A stretch of 64,000 nucleotides of DNA, from assembly GCA_013423325.1 (NCBI GenBank), contig BLJB01000232.1, positions 30,500-94,499 of the forward strand. Reading direction: 5' to 3'. Numbering within the stretch: the first letter of the stretch is position 1; each line of letters begins with the position of its first letter. The DNA comes from Usnea hakonensis. Taxonomy: Eukaryota; Ascomycota; Lecanoromycetes; Lecanorales; Parmeliaceae. The translations under genes were made by a program, and so were the position numbers. The notes below the pieces were generated by a model, which worked only from the letters and a program-made list of their open reading frames with translations, ran no database searches and had not been told where the DNA came from. Positions 1 to 10,256 of this stretch are shown here, piece by piece.

Positions 1-1538
1 GGAGCTATTGGCAGCCTCTTCCATGGTCAAAGATCCTCCTCCGCTCCGCATGTAGCGCATCTCCCGCCACAACCGCAACCGCAGTCTATTATTCCTCCCC
101 GGGACCCTCCACAACTCAGTCATGCGCAAATTAGCCCGAGTCGTGACAGGGCATCATCGCTGGATACAGTTGACCCATCATGGAGAGGGATACTAGGCGA
201 GCTACTGGAAATGGGTATCACTGAGGATCAGATCGAGCAGAATTCAGATTTTATAAAGGACTACATTGAACAAAGGAAAGCAAGCGGAAATCCGATTGGG
301 GGCAGCGACGGCAGCGCCAATGGCCTCGACGACGACCGGCGAATCAAGGTACCTCCCCCTCCGCCGCCAGGAGCGCCACCTGGAAGGCTCGAATCCATCA
401 GTCCACAGAATACTGGCAGCACCGTCTCTTCGAAAAGAGGTCCACCTCCTGCACCACCGCCATCGCGAAAGAGTCGGCAGGAAGTGCACAACGTCGGGTC
501 TTCCCATCAGGAAAGATCACCGTCGGGGTCTCCTGAGAGGACGCCATCACCTCGCCCAACTTACCAATTCAGGGCGCCGCCGCCGCTCGCAGACGCTGGT
601 AAGTTCGCGCAAGTGTCAGCTCCCAGCCTCCCGAAGCGAAATCGAGCTGTCTCGAATGTCGCAAATCCTGGTCCCCCCCCTCCTCCCAGACCTCCTAAAA
701 CGCCCATGGAAGACGAAGCGGACGCAAGACCAAAGTTCGGTGTCCCACCGCCTTTCCAAGGAGAAAGAAAATCATCAGTGGCACCTCCACCCCCGCCAAG
801 TCGAGCTCCCCTGCCGTCATCCCCACGGACTTCTCGAGAGACTTCTCAGGGACATGCTGTACCGCCTAATGCCGCCGCACCCCCTCCACTTCCTCCGAAA
901 GGTCCAGCTGCCTATCCTCCATCCGCTGGTCCGCCGGCCCCACCTCCTTTGCCGGGACAACGCCATCCGTCCGCCAACCCACCACCACCTCCACTGCCAA
1001 CGATACCAAGACCGGTACCGAGCGCTCCAATTTCTTCGGGGGGCGCTCCTCCCCCTCCTCCGCCACTACCCTCGTCCGGTGCACCACCTCCCCCACCATT
1101 ACCCTCGTCTGGTGCCCCACCGCCACCGCCAATGCCCCCTGGGGGAGGACCGCCTCCTCCGCCTTTACCGCCTGGTCGAGACGCCCGCGCTCCCCCTCTA
1201 CCAAAACCAGCAGGAGGAACGGAAGATATGCTGGCTTCTATCCGAGCGAGTGGCGGCGTTGGTGGAGGGGGGTTGAAGAAAGTCAGCGAACAGGATAAGC
1301 GCGATCGCAGCGCTGCAATAGTCCCGGGTGCAGCGTCCGCTGGCGCTCCAGGTGGGGCCTCGCCGTCAGCACCCTCGGGAGGAGGTGGATTAGGGGATGC
1401 GCTTGCTGCGGCATTGAGTAAAAGAAACAAAAAAGTCAGCGCAAGCGGTAAGTATCTCCAAGTGACAATGTATTCAAATAGTTGTTTCTGACCTTCATCG
1501 GCACAGATGACGAAGAAGACCATGAGGACGACTGGTGA
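1..1538 (+). CDS. LAS17: WASP/Las17-family actin nucleation-promoting factor (5' truncated)
   Basis: This is the C-terminal 492 residues of a WASP/Las17 protein, which activates the Arp2/3 complex at endocytic actin patches. The frame is open from base 1, so the N-terminal WH1 domain lies outside the window. In order it shows a linker with a helical segment (EMGITEDQIEQNSDFIKDYI), a very long proline-rich region with repeated SSGAPPPPPLP-like units that would bind SH3 domains and profilin, a WH2 motif (MLASIRASG followed by LKKV), and an acidic end. The last exon is tiny: a GTAAGT intron runs 1448-1506 and the 32-nt exon 1507-1538 encodes DDEEDHEDDW. An acidic tail ending in tryptophan is the Arp2/3-binding hallmark of the family. 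Without this splice the protein would end in an unrelated tail at 1491. The domain order makes the assignment secure; only the start is missing. Confidence 0.93.
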
Positions 1539-3118
1539 TGACAGTTTGGGACCATATGCCGAAGCATGATGGGTCCTCCCTGTCTGGAATGCGATCAATC
1601 GGCGTAGAGCTCTCGTCTAATTTTCAAAACCGCTTCAGGCGCAGGCATAGTAGCTAGATTGCACATCTGGGAACAAGTTGATGAGATCTGTAGCCGCGAA
1701 CCCATTCGAGCTAGCGGATCAATCATTCACACGCGACATACCTTGGCTGTTGAGGAATTGCCATGGACTATACCAATGGGTTTCTTCCGCGCAAGTGTTC
1801 CTTAGGCCCACCGCGCTGGAACTACTGCAAAGCTAGAGGAATAATGGGATCTAAAGGTAAGGCGTTGAGCCAGTGAGAACCCTGGGCCATCTACCGCTTT
1901 ATTCCTTACAACCTTGCAGACTTATAAGCATGTGTGCCGAGCATGCGGTCTCAATCTTGTATGGCTCTCACCAATAGTGACCGTCCTGATAGATTACCAA
2001 AGCTGCAATGTGGGGCACTGGTCTGATGTGGATGATCGTAGGGTTGCAATCTTTCCCAACATTGGTCCTGGCACGACTGGTGTTTACTGAAGGATCTTGT
2101 ATGCTTCTCAGTGATCAGAATTCTTCTCACCTCCGCCAGTCTTTCGATCTTCTTTTCTATGCTTCTACATTGCTGGGATGGAAATGGTGTCTTCTCACGC
2201 GAATGGCTCTAAGCGCTCAGCTGAGAATTTGGCAGTAGATTCTGAATTGAAGAGGTGAAGTTAGATCAGCGTTGCAAGTCTCAACTTTTCATCATCTTTC
2301 AGAAAATTATGACGTCCGTACTGAGCCCCTAGCCCTAGAAGCTATCTTCGCTATCATTACTTATGCCTCTTTGCCACAAATTAACATATGTTCGTCTAGA
2401 AAAAGCTCGGTACTGGAAGCAATTTCCAGTGTATCATTTTCTGTCAAGTGTAGCCCGAGCACTCGTTTTCCGCCAGAATTAGTCCTCCGGAAGACGTCGA
2501 AATTCGACGTAAGTGTCGGTGGTCTCCAATCAAGTTCACAATGAGTCTAAACGACTTGCTCTCAGCACTATCCACGAAAAGCTGAAGGGCTTCCCATGGC
2601 AAACCTTTCTCGGAAGACTTCTTTCGAGGTGAGGTCTCGCTCATTTGACCAATCAAGCACAAGTGAGCAATGGTGTGTCTACGTTGCTATTTTGAATGTT
2701 CGCTATGCGTTTCAGATGTCTTGTTGTTGCACTTTTGTCACGGTATACGAAGATGTCTGGTGGATCAATTCGATTGGATCATGGATGTGGTATTTGGGTA
2801 TGCATTGAATTAGCCGTCACTGGACTAGTCGCGTCGCTCCTATACAAGTGTGCAGCCAGCTATATACGGTGGAAGGCGCGTCTAAGGCCTGGTAGAGCTG
2901 TGTTGAGGATCCTCAGAGTGTTTAGACTTTGGAGTGTCTGCTATTCTATTGTCTCTTTTCAATGCTAGGCTCTCGCAACTTGCTTGTTCATCGCTCTTCT
3001 CCTGAAGATAAAGGCAAGAATCAGGGTCATAGAATCATGGCAGGTCTCGTAATAGACAAGCCCTCTTTCATACGTCTCTGTACCAACAAACCATGTTTAC
3101 TGCCCGCCAGCGTGAGTT
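1539..3118. other. Region without a supported gene (1.6 kb)
   Basis: This stretch lies between the end of the LAS17 gene and the 3' end of the NRK-like locus. It holds only short open frames on both strands with no family motif, no consistent splice structure and no repeat that I can see. It presumably contains the 3' untranslated regions of the two flanking genes, which point towards each other. Confidence 0.5.
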
Positions 3119-3901
3119 CTACCCCAACGGCGGTTCCTTATGCGCCTTCAATAAGCCAATCACAATATCCGCGGCCCAGCTCAATGTCTGGCCCACTTCC
3201 ACATTCATTGCTTCTTGCAATGCAATCCCTCGTTCACTGCACATCTTCCCATCAATGCTACACTCCACATTCCCATCTTCAAAGGGATCCGCGTGCTGCT
3301 CCACATAGTTCCGCCACACCATGTTCTCAAAATAATCTTCCGTCTTCCAGAACTCGCCTTGTCAGCCTCCTGCGCCTCGCTTCCTGATGATCCAATCTCA
3401 CAAAGAGCTTGCCATCCAGCCTCCTGCGTACGTCGGACAGGTGGTATAACAAAAATCCTTCGATAACCACAACAGTGTACTTTACATCTCCTAGCTGCTC
3501 AGAAATCTTGTCACTCAATTGCTTCAAGGTATCCTTCGATATCATCTGCAGCGCCCTCGCTTCCTGGCCCGGGAAGACGTCGGACTGCCCGCTCATGAAC
3601 TTCTCCGGCGGCTTGCCCCTACTCGCCTTCACGTAGTCCAGTGTTTCGACCAAGTTCTCAATGTCGACACCGCTCGGTCCATCGGCGTCGATGTAGCCGT
3701 TGCAGGTGGGGATAAGGCTGATATCCTTGCAGAAATCATCGCCGTGGAGGAAAAGCTGAACGTGTGGGGTAAAAACGCTGGAGAGTAGGCGTGCCAGGGT
3801 AGTTTTGCGGAGGAAGGACCGGACATGCCTAGCAAGAAGAAAGGGGGGTTATTCACAGCCGTGGACTGGCTGGTTGGTGCAGGCTCCCCCAAAGATGTCA
3901 T
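3119..3901 (-). pseudogene. Nicotinamide riboside kinase-like gene with two frame disruptions
   Basis: Three minus-strand frames together give one uridine kinase-like P-loop protein resembling fungal nicotinamide riboside kinase, which makes NMN from nicotinamide riboside. The first frame (ATG at 3901) reaches LLGMSGPSS. A second frame continues with KTTLARLLSSVF, GDDFCKD, VVVIEGFLLY and EARRRRLTRR. A third carries EFWKTEDYFENMVW to the stop at 3119. The first break, near 3814, falls inside the Walker A loop: the family pattern GPSSSGKTT would need about four more bases. The second break, near 3345, falls between the arginine-rich segment and the FW...YFE motif, where residues also appear to be missing. 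No GT-AG intron fits either place. A strong-looking acceptor (pyrimidine tract then CTAG) sits just before GMSG, so an upstream exon is possible but would not repair the breaks. Either this is a decayed gene or the assembly has indels. Family assignment is good; intactness is doubtful. Confidence 0.65.
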
Positions 3902-4855
3902 TGTAATAGCAGTGGATGGTGAAAGAAAGGCGGTATAATGTATGTACGATGCTACCGTCTAGTCTAGATTAGTCTACGTTGATCATTGACTCTCGTCAAG
4001 GCAAGGCGGGCCTCTGTACGTTGCACGTCTTTTCGATTCAGCAATTCTTGTGCAGCGTGAGCAATTGCTGGCGCTGAGCAATCCAGGCTCAAAACAACCA
4101 CTTCATTAGTTCCTACGTCAACATATCGAATATAGTGTCATCATCGGTATCAATGCAACAGCTTTACCCACCAGTCTTGCATGTGATTTGATTTATTTGA
4201 CCGTAATGCACATCTCAATACGGATTTTGGGTCGTAACCAGAATAGTTTTTGTTCTTTTGGATTTGGCGGTAAGTACTGTTACTATTCATGGAGACTAGA
4301 GTTGAAGATTCGAATACGGTTGATGACCACCTTTTGACTGTATTCACGCTAGCTAGATTTAGCTCGCAGACGTTGACCCATCAAGACTGAACCTCAATCG
4401 AAGCTCTCCGTACTCTGCTGCTCGCACTGATTCAACATATGCCTCGGATATCATACCCTCATCAGTACACCGTTCGAAGACGGAGATGACGCACGTGCAC
4501 TTCACAATGATCTTCTGCCGACTTGAGTCATACCTGCGATGTGCATGGCCCGCTACGCCCGTGGATGACTAAATTCTTCATGTCATTTTCGTCCGCCTTC
4601 TCGTCGATTCTCGATGATAAAGGAAGCGGCGCCAAAAAAGGGATGGATGATGTTTGATCGCAGATGATGTGAAAGGAAGGATCTTTGACTGCATGACAAT
4701 GTTTGATGATAATTATAAACAATGACACACACAGCCTGGTCCAATCTCCCGTCCGCGTCTGCGCAAAAAAATTCCAAATGATCCGGCCTTTTTCGTGCCT
4801 CGCTGCGTCATCAGGCGTCAATCTTGCCAAGCTTTGTAAGCGACCTCAGCCTTCC

Positions 4856-4880
4856 ACTTTACTTTACTTTACTTTTTTCA
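4856..4880. repeat. Short (ACTTT)n microsatellite
   Basis: Four tandem ACTTT units run directly into a T-rich tail. It is ordinary intergenic simple-sequence DNA. Confidence 0.8.
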
Positions 4881-5110
4881 GCCTTCTGTCGACAACTCCG
4901 AGCTCCGACGCTCGCTCGCTCGGCTCGGTTAAGGTTAGCGCCAAGGCTAAAAGAACAACTAAAGTGACTAGCTAGCTAGCTAGGTTCTCCATTTTCAGCT
5001 TATGTGACCGTGACAACGCTCTGAGTAAGGAATCGTCTCAAATCGACAATTTGTGCGATTATGCCACGTGGCTAGTGTACTATTTACAATGCAGATAGAG
5101 GCTGATTGTA

Positions 5111-5149
5111 GGTCTGAGTCTGAGTCTGAGTCCTAGTCCTAGTCCTAGG
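5111..5149. repeat. Compound hexamer repeat (TCTGAG)3(TCCTAG)3
   Basis: Three tandem TCTGAG units are followed at once by three TCCTAG units. The two hexamers differ at two positions, so one may derive from the other by substitution followed by expansion. Confidence 0.85.
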
Positions 5150-5845
5150 GTGTTTTGGTTTGACTTAGTTTGCGTGCATTTGTCAGTGTTGGCAGAAGCA
5201 TGTCAAAGCTTTTCATTTGGTTGAATATGGATTTGTCAAAACTTGTTGAGATAATACGCAGAAGGCCGTCACATGTCGGCAAGATACTTCCTTACGCCAC
5301 TAGAAATCTTGAAGCGTGCCGCTAGAAGATCCTATCTTGCTTTAGAAGGTAGAAGCACCGCGCTAGAAAGCTGGAAATTCTCCTCTTTACCTATCAAGTA
5401 CCACAGAGGATCCGTACCTGCAGTAGTGCCGACTTGAGGACGTCAGGATTAGTCATGAAGAATGGGAAATTTGAATTCTCTCAGTGCGGTATTTCAGTAC
5501 TTCACGACTGGCTGACGGATACATCCAAGGTAAGGGAAGCGTGTAGGATATGTTTGCTCTCTAGAGATCAATCCTTGCGTGCAACGCGGTGACATTTTCA
5601 GTAACACTAATCTTACAGGGTGTATTATCGCTCTCTAGAGCAGAATGAGTGTAAAGCAGCGAAACCAGTCCGCACGAAAATGCAATCAATAACGCCTTCC
5701 CGAATGCTCTTTATCCTTGACCCAATGCAATGCCCCGCTTTTGAAGTCAGTCGAACTTTTCCCTGTAATCGTACATCACCCTAAATCGGAACTGTCAATG
5801 TCTCGTACCCCCACTGCAGACAAGATTGACTACGAAACCAGGCAC

Positions 5846-7068
5846 CTAACTGCCCGACTTACTCGGTGGTGTGCTCCATTGACGAAGCATCTGGTTCAGT
5901 GCTCGTGTCCATTCCTGCTCACACGCAGTCGAGAGCTTGTCAACACCCGACGGAGAAGGATTGCGTCCTCCCCACATGGTAGGCTTCACGGCAAGAAGTC
6001 GTGCGTGCTTCCTGATGAGATTTCTATAAAGGGCGGAAGTCAGCTTCATAGCTCGTAGAGCAGGTACGTCGTACCGGGACAAAGTCTGGGGAACCATGTA
6101 GGTACAGTTTGGAGCAAAAGAGACCTACTCGTTCTTGATTTTGGTAAGTATCAGCCAGCAGTAGTTCCAACTCCGGGTACTAGTAGGGTCTCCGATGACT
6201 TGCCACTTGGCCTCGTCCAGACATTCAGAGCTAAACGGGTAGTTCTTGGTTATGCCTCGCAGTTCGCTCAGGAGGTTATTGGAATTGACGTAGTGCGCCC
6301 AGGCAGTAGTCATGGCCTCAGTAACGTCTGCTGAGTCGTTGGACGCAAAGAGCTTCTCGATTCGGCGTAGTTCCGTCAGAGTGTTGACGCGGTGAGTGCG
6401 TAAGGAGCGGATCAATTGTTCTCGATCATTCTTGAGCAACATCCAGATTAGTAATTGTTTCCAATGATTCCGAAGTAGACAATGCAATGTGGTTTAAGAG
6501 TCAGCTGCGGAGCAACGCTAAGGGCAGACGCTAGACAGGGGTCTTGTAGCTTGGCCCGCAGAACATCACGACGTTCACAAATGTAAAGTAGAGATGTTTC
6601 CTCTCAAATCCCACAGGAACTTGTGGATTTTGCAGATGAACAAACAACAAGAGAAGTCTGGGACAATAGACTCACCGAGCTCATAGCCCTTTGGGTGCTC
6701 ATAGTGCCTCCTGGAGTAACGGAACGGCTGCCACGGGGACCTGGAGAATCGTAGATAGAATCGCCTGACGAGGAGGAGCTCGGCTTCGAGTGAGGTGCTC
6801 GCGAAGTGTAAGGACCGCTCGAGGTTTGGAACACGCTCGTCGATCTTGATGTAGAACGGTCTGAAGAGTATGAGGGCGGTTGAGGCCGTCTGTCCTGATC
6901 TTGTGCGTAGGGCGATTCGTATGGTACTGACGAGCTAGCTGCTGCTGTGAAGTATCGTAGGCTTGGGGAGCAAGATGTAGTCGGTATTGCTTGTCTCGAT
7001 GATGAGGCTGTATTGAAGCCTGCTGGAGATCGGGTTTTCTGGGATCGGGAAGATGATTGATAGTCCAT
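5846..7068 (-). CDS. Hypothetical protein, serine-rich N-terminus, frame interrupted by a TAG
   Basis: I do not recognise this family. Exon 1 starts at the ATG at 7068 and encodes about 130 residues rich in Ser, Pro and Arg, probably disordered, ending MSTQRAMSS at a GTGAGT donor near 6677. A likely acceptor is CTCAAG near 6428, preceded by the branch-like TTACTAATC. It continues in phase as NDREQLIRSLRTHRVNTL, a helical charged segment with no Pro/Ser bias. That frame stays open to 5846 (ending QWSTPPSKSGS) except for one TAG at 6125-6127 after LTKIKNE. The sequence beyond the stop (LSRYDVPALRAMKLTSALY) looks just as protein-like. I found no intron of suitable length and phase that removes the TAG. 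The gene may end there, carry a nonsense change, or have an intron I cannot model. Existence is moderately supported; function is unknown. Confidence 0.45.
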
Positions 7069-10000
7069 TTTACAGAGTGCGAGACGTTGAATTATATAGC
7101 TTTGAGAGTGCGGACTAGACCTCGCCGGAATCTGTTATATTGACTAATGCGCAATTGACTAACACGTAGGGCGCCCCGAGTGGTTTTCGAACACTAGCGT
7201 CCTTAGGAAATGACAGGAAAGAACTGGATGGAAAGACCGAATTAAGACTGGATTGGGAGGCGGGAATCAAACAGATGAACGAATTATGGGAATGACCGAA
7301 CTATGACTGGACTGGGAGGCGGGATTCAAACAAATGAACGAATGATGGTGTTGTGGCAATGATACCTCGCCAATGACAGTTGTGAGCACAGTATGTCGCT
7401 CTGCTGAGAGGCAAGATGGACATTATTATATGGGTGTGTTGAAGTATTTATGATCATGGCGGATTTGAGACACGTGTGGAATAACACCAAGAGCAAAGTG
7501 TCCAAAGCTTGCCAGATGACCGCAAAAAAAAAGGAGTAGTCGAATGAGGTGAGGGTAACTTGCGATCTTGCTCTGATCTCGTCAGCAGCGGAGAGACTCG
7601 TTAAGCTCTACATAGTGTCTATATCGACTCTGACTATGTGATTGGAGAAAGTGACCTGGATAAAGTCATACCAAAACGAAATATACATTTTGGCGTTTCG
7701 CCGAGCACGTTTCGGTAGCCGTGCGTACCCAAAATTGGATACGGCATGTTGGATCCATCTATGCATAGGCGAGGGTCCCGCAGACTGAAGAGGTATAGAT
7801 GATGCTTGTGTAAGATGCATGTCGCAGGGCTGATTAGTGATGACTGGCTGGCTGGCACTCTAGCGTGCATAGCCATGAGGCAAGTATGACATCAAAGTAA
7901 TCGGGGCCATGCCAGAAGGAGATGATAAAGAACGGAGATGATACTTCACTGCCTCAGAGGAATCATTGAAACACGAGCAGAACGAAGAAAAGAATATTTT
8001 AGTCAGATAGAATAGAACGTCAGAACACTTTTTCTATTATCAGAAAATTTGTGGTTAGGGCTGACGAGCATTAGCGCTTACTTTAAATCATACTTTGCCC
8101 AAAAGAAATACCTATTCAGCCAGCCCTCTGTTGGACCCTCCAACCTACACGTACCGTAGCTACCTATTAAAGAACCTCAGGCGGCTACCGTAAGTGACTT
8201 GACAATCCTAAAGTCTCCAATGGAGAAGGATGACCAAGAACAATTGTTGGGTTCGTTCACAGAGTCGGAACACTGAGACAAAAGCCCGACTGGCTTCGAC
8301 TCACTTGACACCTTGATAACAACATGTGTCGGTGAATTGATAATAGTACGGGAAGTAACATGAAGTGAAGTGTAGAGTAGCATCCAGCTTATAAAGTTTA
8401 GTCGTATAGTCTCTTATGTCATACTGAGCCTCAAAATGAAACGTACCTAGGTATGCAAGGTACCAGGCACGAGATATGAGCCATCCAATTAAGTGAGCGG
8501 GGGCTGGGTAGGTACCTTAAATTATCCATACTTTACTTATCATCCCGGGGGCCGATCAGATCTGATAAGATAACCATAATGGACGATCAGGGGCGCACGG
8601 CGATGCGGGGTTCCTTATCAAAACAAATTATTTGTCTAAAATTATATATCCAAATTCGAATAGTATTGCTTTAATAGAAAGGGCAGATAGGCTCTTTTAT
8701 TTCAAACGAATAATTTGAAGAGGAAACAAAAAAAAAAGGGGGGGGGGTAACAGAAGACAACGAAAGAACGGTAAATCAGCGAACCCGATAAGTAAGGTAC
8801 CTTACCTTATGCATGACCCAAACCACGGACCGAGGAATCCATCTGATCGTATTAAACCATGTCTGCAGTAGCCAATAAATTCAGCTATCTTCAGCTTCCT
8901 ACGTCGAATCCCCAGCTTCGTACTTCTGACTACAGATAACATCCGCTGCGCATACGGCCATACAAGCCATGTAACAGCGTTTTAATTGGCGAGTTTCGAT
9001 ATCAAAAGCAATTGTCAGCGTTGCATATCACTTTAGATTACAACGTACTAAGTCACCTTCGTGCAAGAGAAAAAGGCTGCACGTCGACAGAGAATCTTGT
9101 CTAGGCTTTTGGATTTGTCTGTACAGCCACAATCCGGAAATCTAAAACCAAATCCTTCTCATCCTTTTGGCCGTGCCACGTGTCCTGCGTCTGAACACGG
9201 GTCCTTTTACTTTCTTCACGCGTCCGATCCGAGATTTCAGTTCCCACATACCGTGAATGAGATGTAGTAAAGAGCCCAGTGATAGCATAGAGAGCTTCTT
9301 CGTTTCTTGAAACATGATGGTCAAGCGTATGGGGGCTACGGTAAGGGGGCGCTTATAAAAGTGCCGTGTGCGGCATTTCACCAAGACCACGCATGATACC
9401 GTTCCATGGGGATCGCGGGATTGGTTGCCTGTATTGGCTAGACCTGCTAAACAATATCCTCGTAATCCGCAGTACTTAAGAACGACCAAACGACGCCATA
9501 GCGCTTGGGGCAATGTCCGATACTGCCAATTTGCAAGAGTAGATATACTATAAATACCGACTTCTTCGGTAGTCTTCAAAGCACTGCCTGCTCGACACAG
9601 GCAGCGTTACATGTTCGTCCATAGACTGACCACCTCCAGCTCCTCGTTCCTCCGTCTCGACTATTCCTTGGCTGTGCACCGGAGAAGGCCATCTATGAAT
9701 CCCGAGGAGAGTTCAGGTTTTTGGCGCTAACAATCATGTGCCCCGATAGTGTATGGTCTTGCTTCTGGCAGATTGCAGCAAAAGGAAATCCGTGCTGAAG
9801 TGTATTGCCATTTCTGTTTGCCTGCTACAACGCTGCATGGCCCTGACTTCCAGCTATATATGAAAGAGCAATCGGAGCAGGTGAAGTGTAATTATGGAAG
9901 TGGTCAGATGGAAGAACAACAAGCTAAAGAAACTTTCGATGCGAGAGGTCTCAGTGGTCGTGATCTGACATGGCACTAACCTCGGTGAATGCCAAAACAC

Positions 10001-10256
10001 CATATACAATGCAGCAAACAAAATGAGCTGAAATGGGTGGCGAGTTGCAAGGTCAGTCATTGCGGAAGACAGTGAAGTAGTCTTGATTCACCACGGCGAG
10101 CATATCAAGGTGCTATGGCGAGTGCAAGAAAGTTACGGGATCGCACATTCTCGAAGCACGGACTCGGTATACACAGACGGAGAAATTCGATGAACGTTCA
10201 GTCGATGCTTATGCGACTACTCTGCAGAGTGCCGTTTTTATTGTACGTCATCCCCA
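7069..10256. other. Gene-poor region (3.2 kb)
   Basis: I see no supportable gene. It contains the 59-bp tandem duplication at 7235-7352, a perfect A10G10 purine tract at 8728-8747, and several copies of TACCTTA/TAAGGTA words (8510-8520, 8790-8811). The longest open frame (minus strand, 9142-9579) has no recognisable motif, splice partner or compositional support. Confidence 0.5.
7235..7352. repeat. Imperfect 59-bp tandem duplication
   Basis: Two adjacent copies, each beginning GACCGAA and containing GGGAGGCGGGA followed by TCAAACA, lie at 7235-7293 and 7294-7352. They differ at several positions. The element lies in the presumed promoter side of the hypothetical gene at 5846-7068. No function can be read from the sequence. 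Confidence 0.75.

Larger units (their letters stand above)
3902..5845. other. Intergenic region (1.9 kb) with simple repeats
   Basis: No gene is supported here. Visible structure is limited to low-complexity DNA: an ACTTT run near 4856, a CTAG run (GCTAGCTAGCTAG) near 4968, and hexamer repeats at 5111-5149. The short open frames on both strands lack motifs and splice partners. Confidence 0.5.

Noticed and set aside
912..1598. Long minus-strand open frames opposite the LAS17 proline-rich region, with glycine-rich products
   Set aside because: They are the complement of CCN proline codons, which read as GGN glycine. They have no independent motif, and the plus strand carries a complete WASP domain order.
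2696..2968. Plus-strand 90-codon frame with hydrophobic stretches
   Set aside because: It has no family motif or splice partner, and composition is no different from surrounding non-coding DNA.
4300..4330. A TTCGAAT-type word that resembles a tRNA B box
   Set aside because: No matching A box, anticodon stem or acceptor pairing could be found around it. No tRNA, rRNA or CRISPR array could be supported anywhere in the window.
9142..9579. 145-codon minus-strand frame in the gene-poor region
   Set aside because: It has no recognisable domain, uneven composition and overlapping frames of similar length on the other strand.
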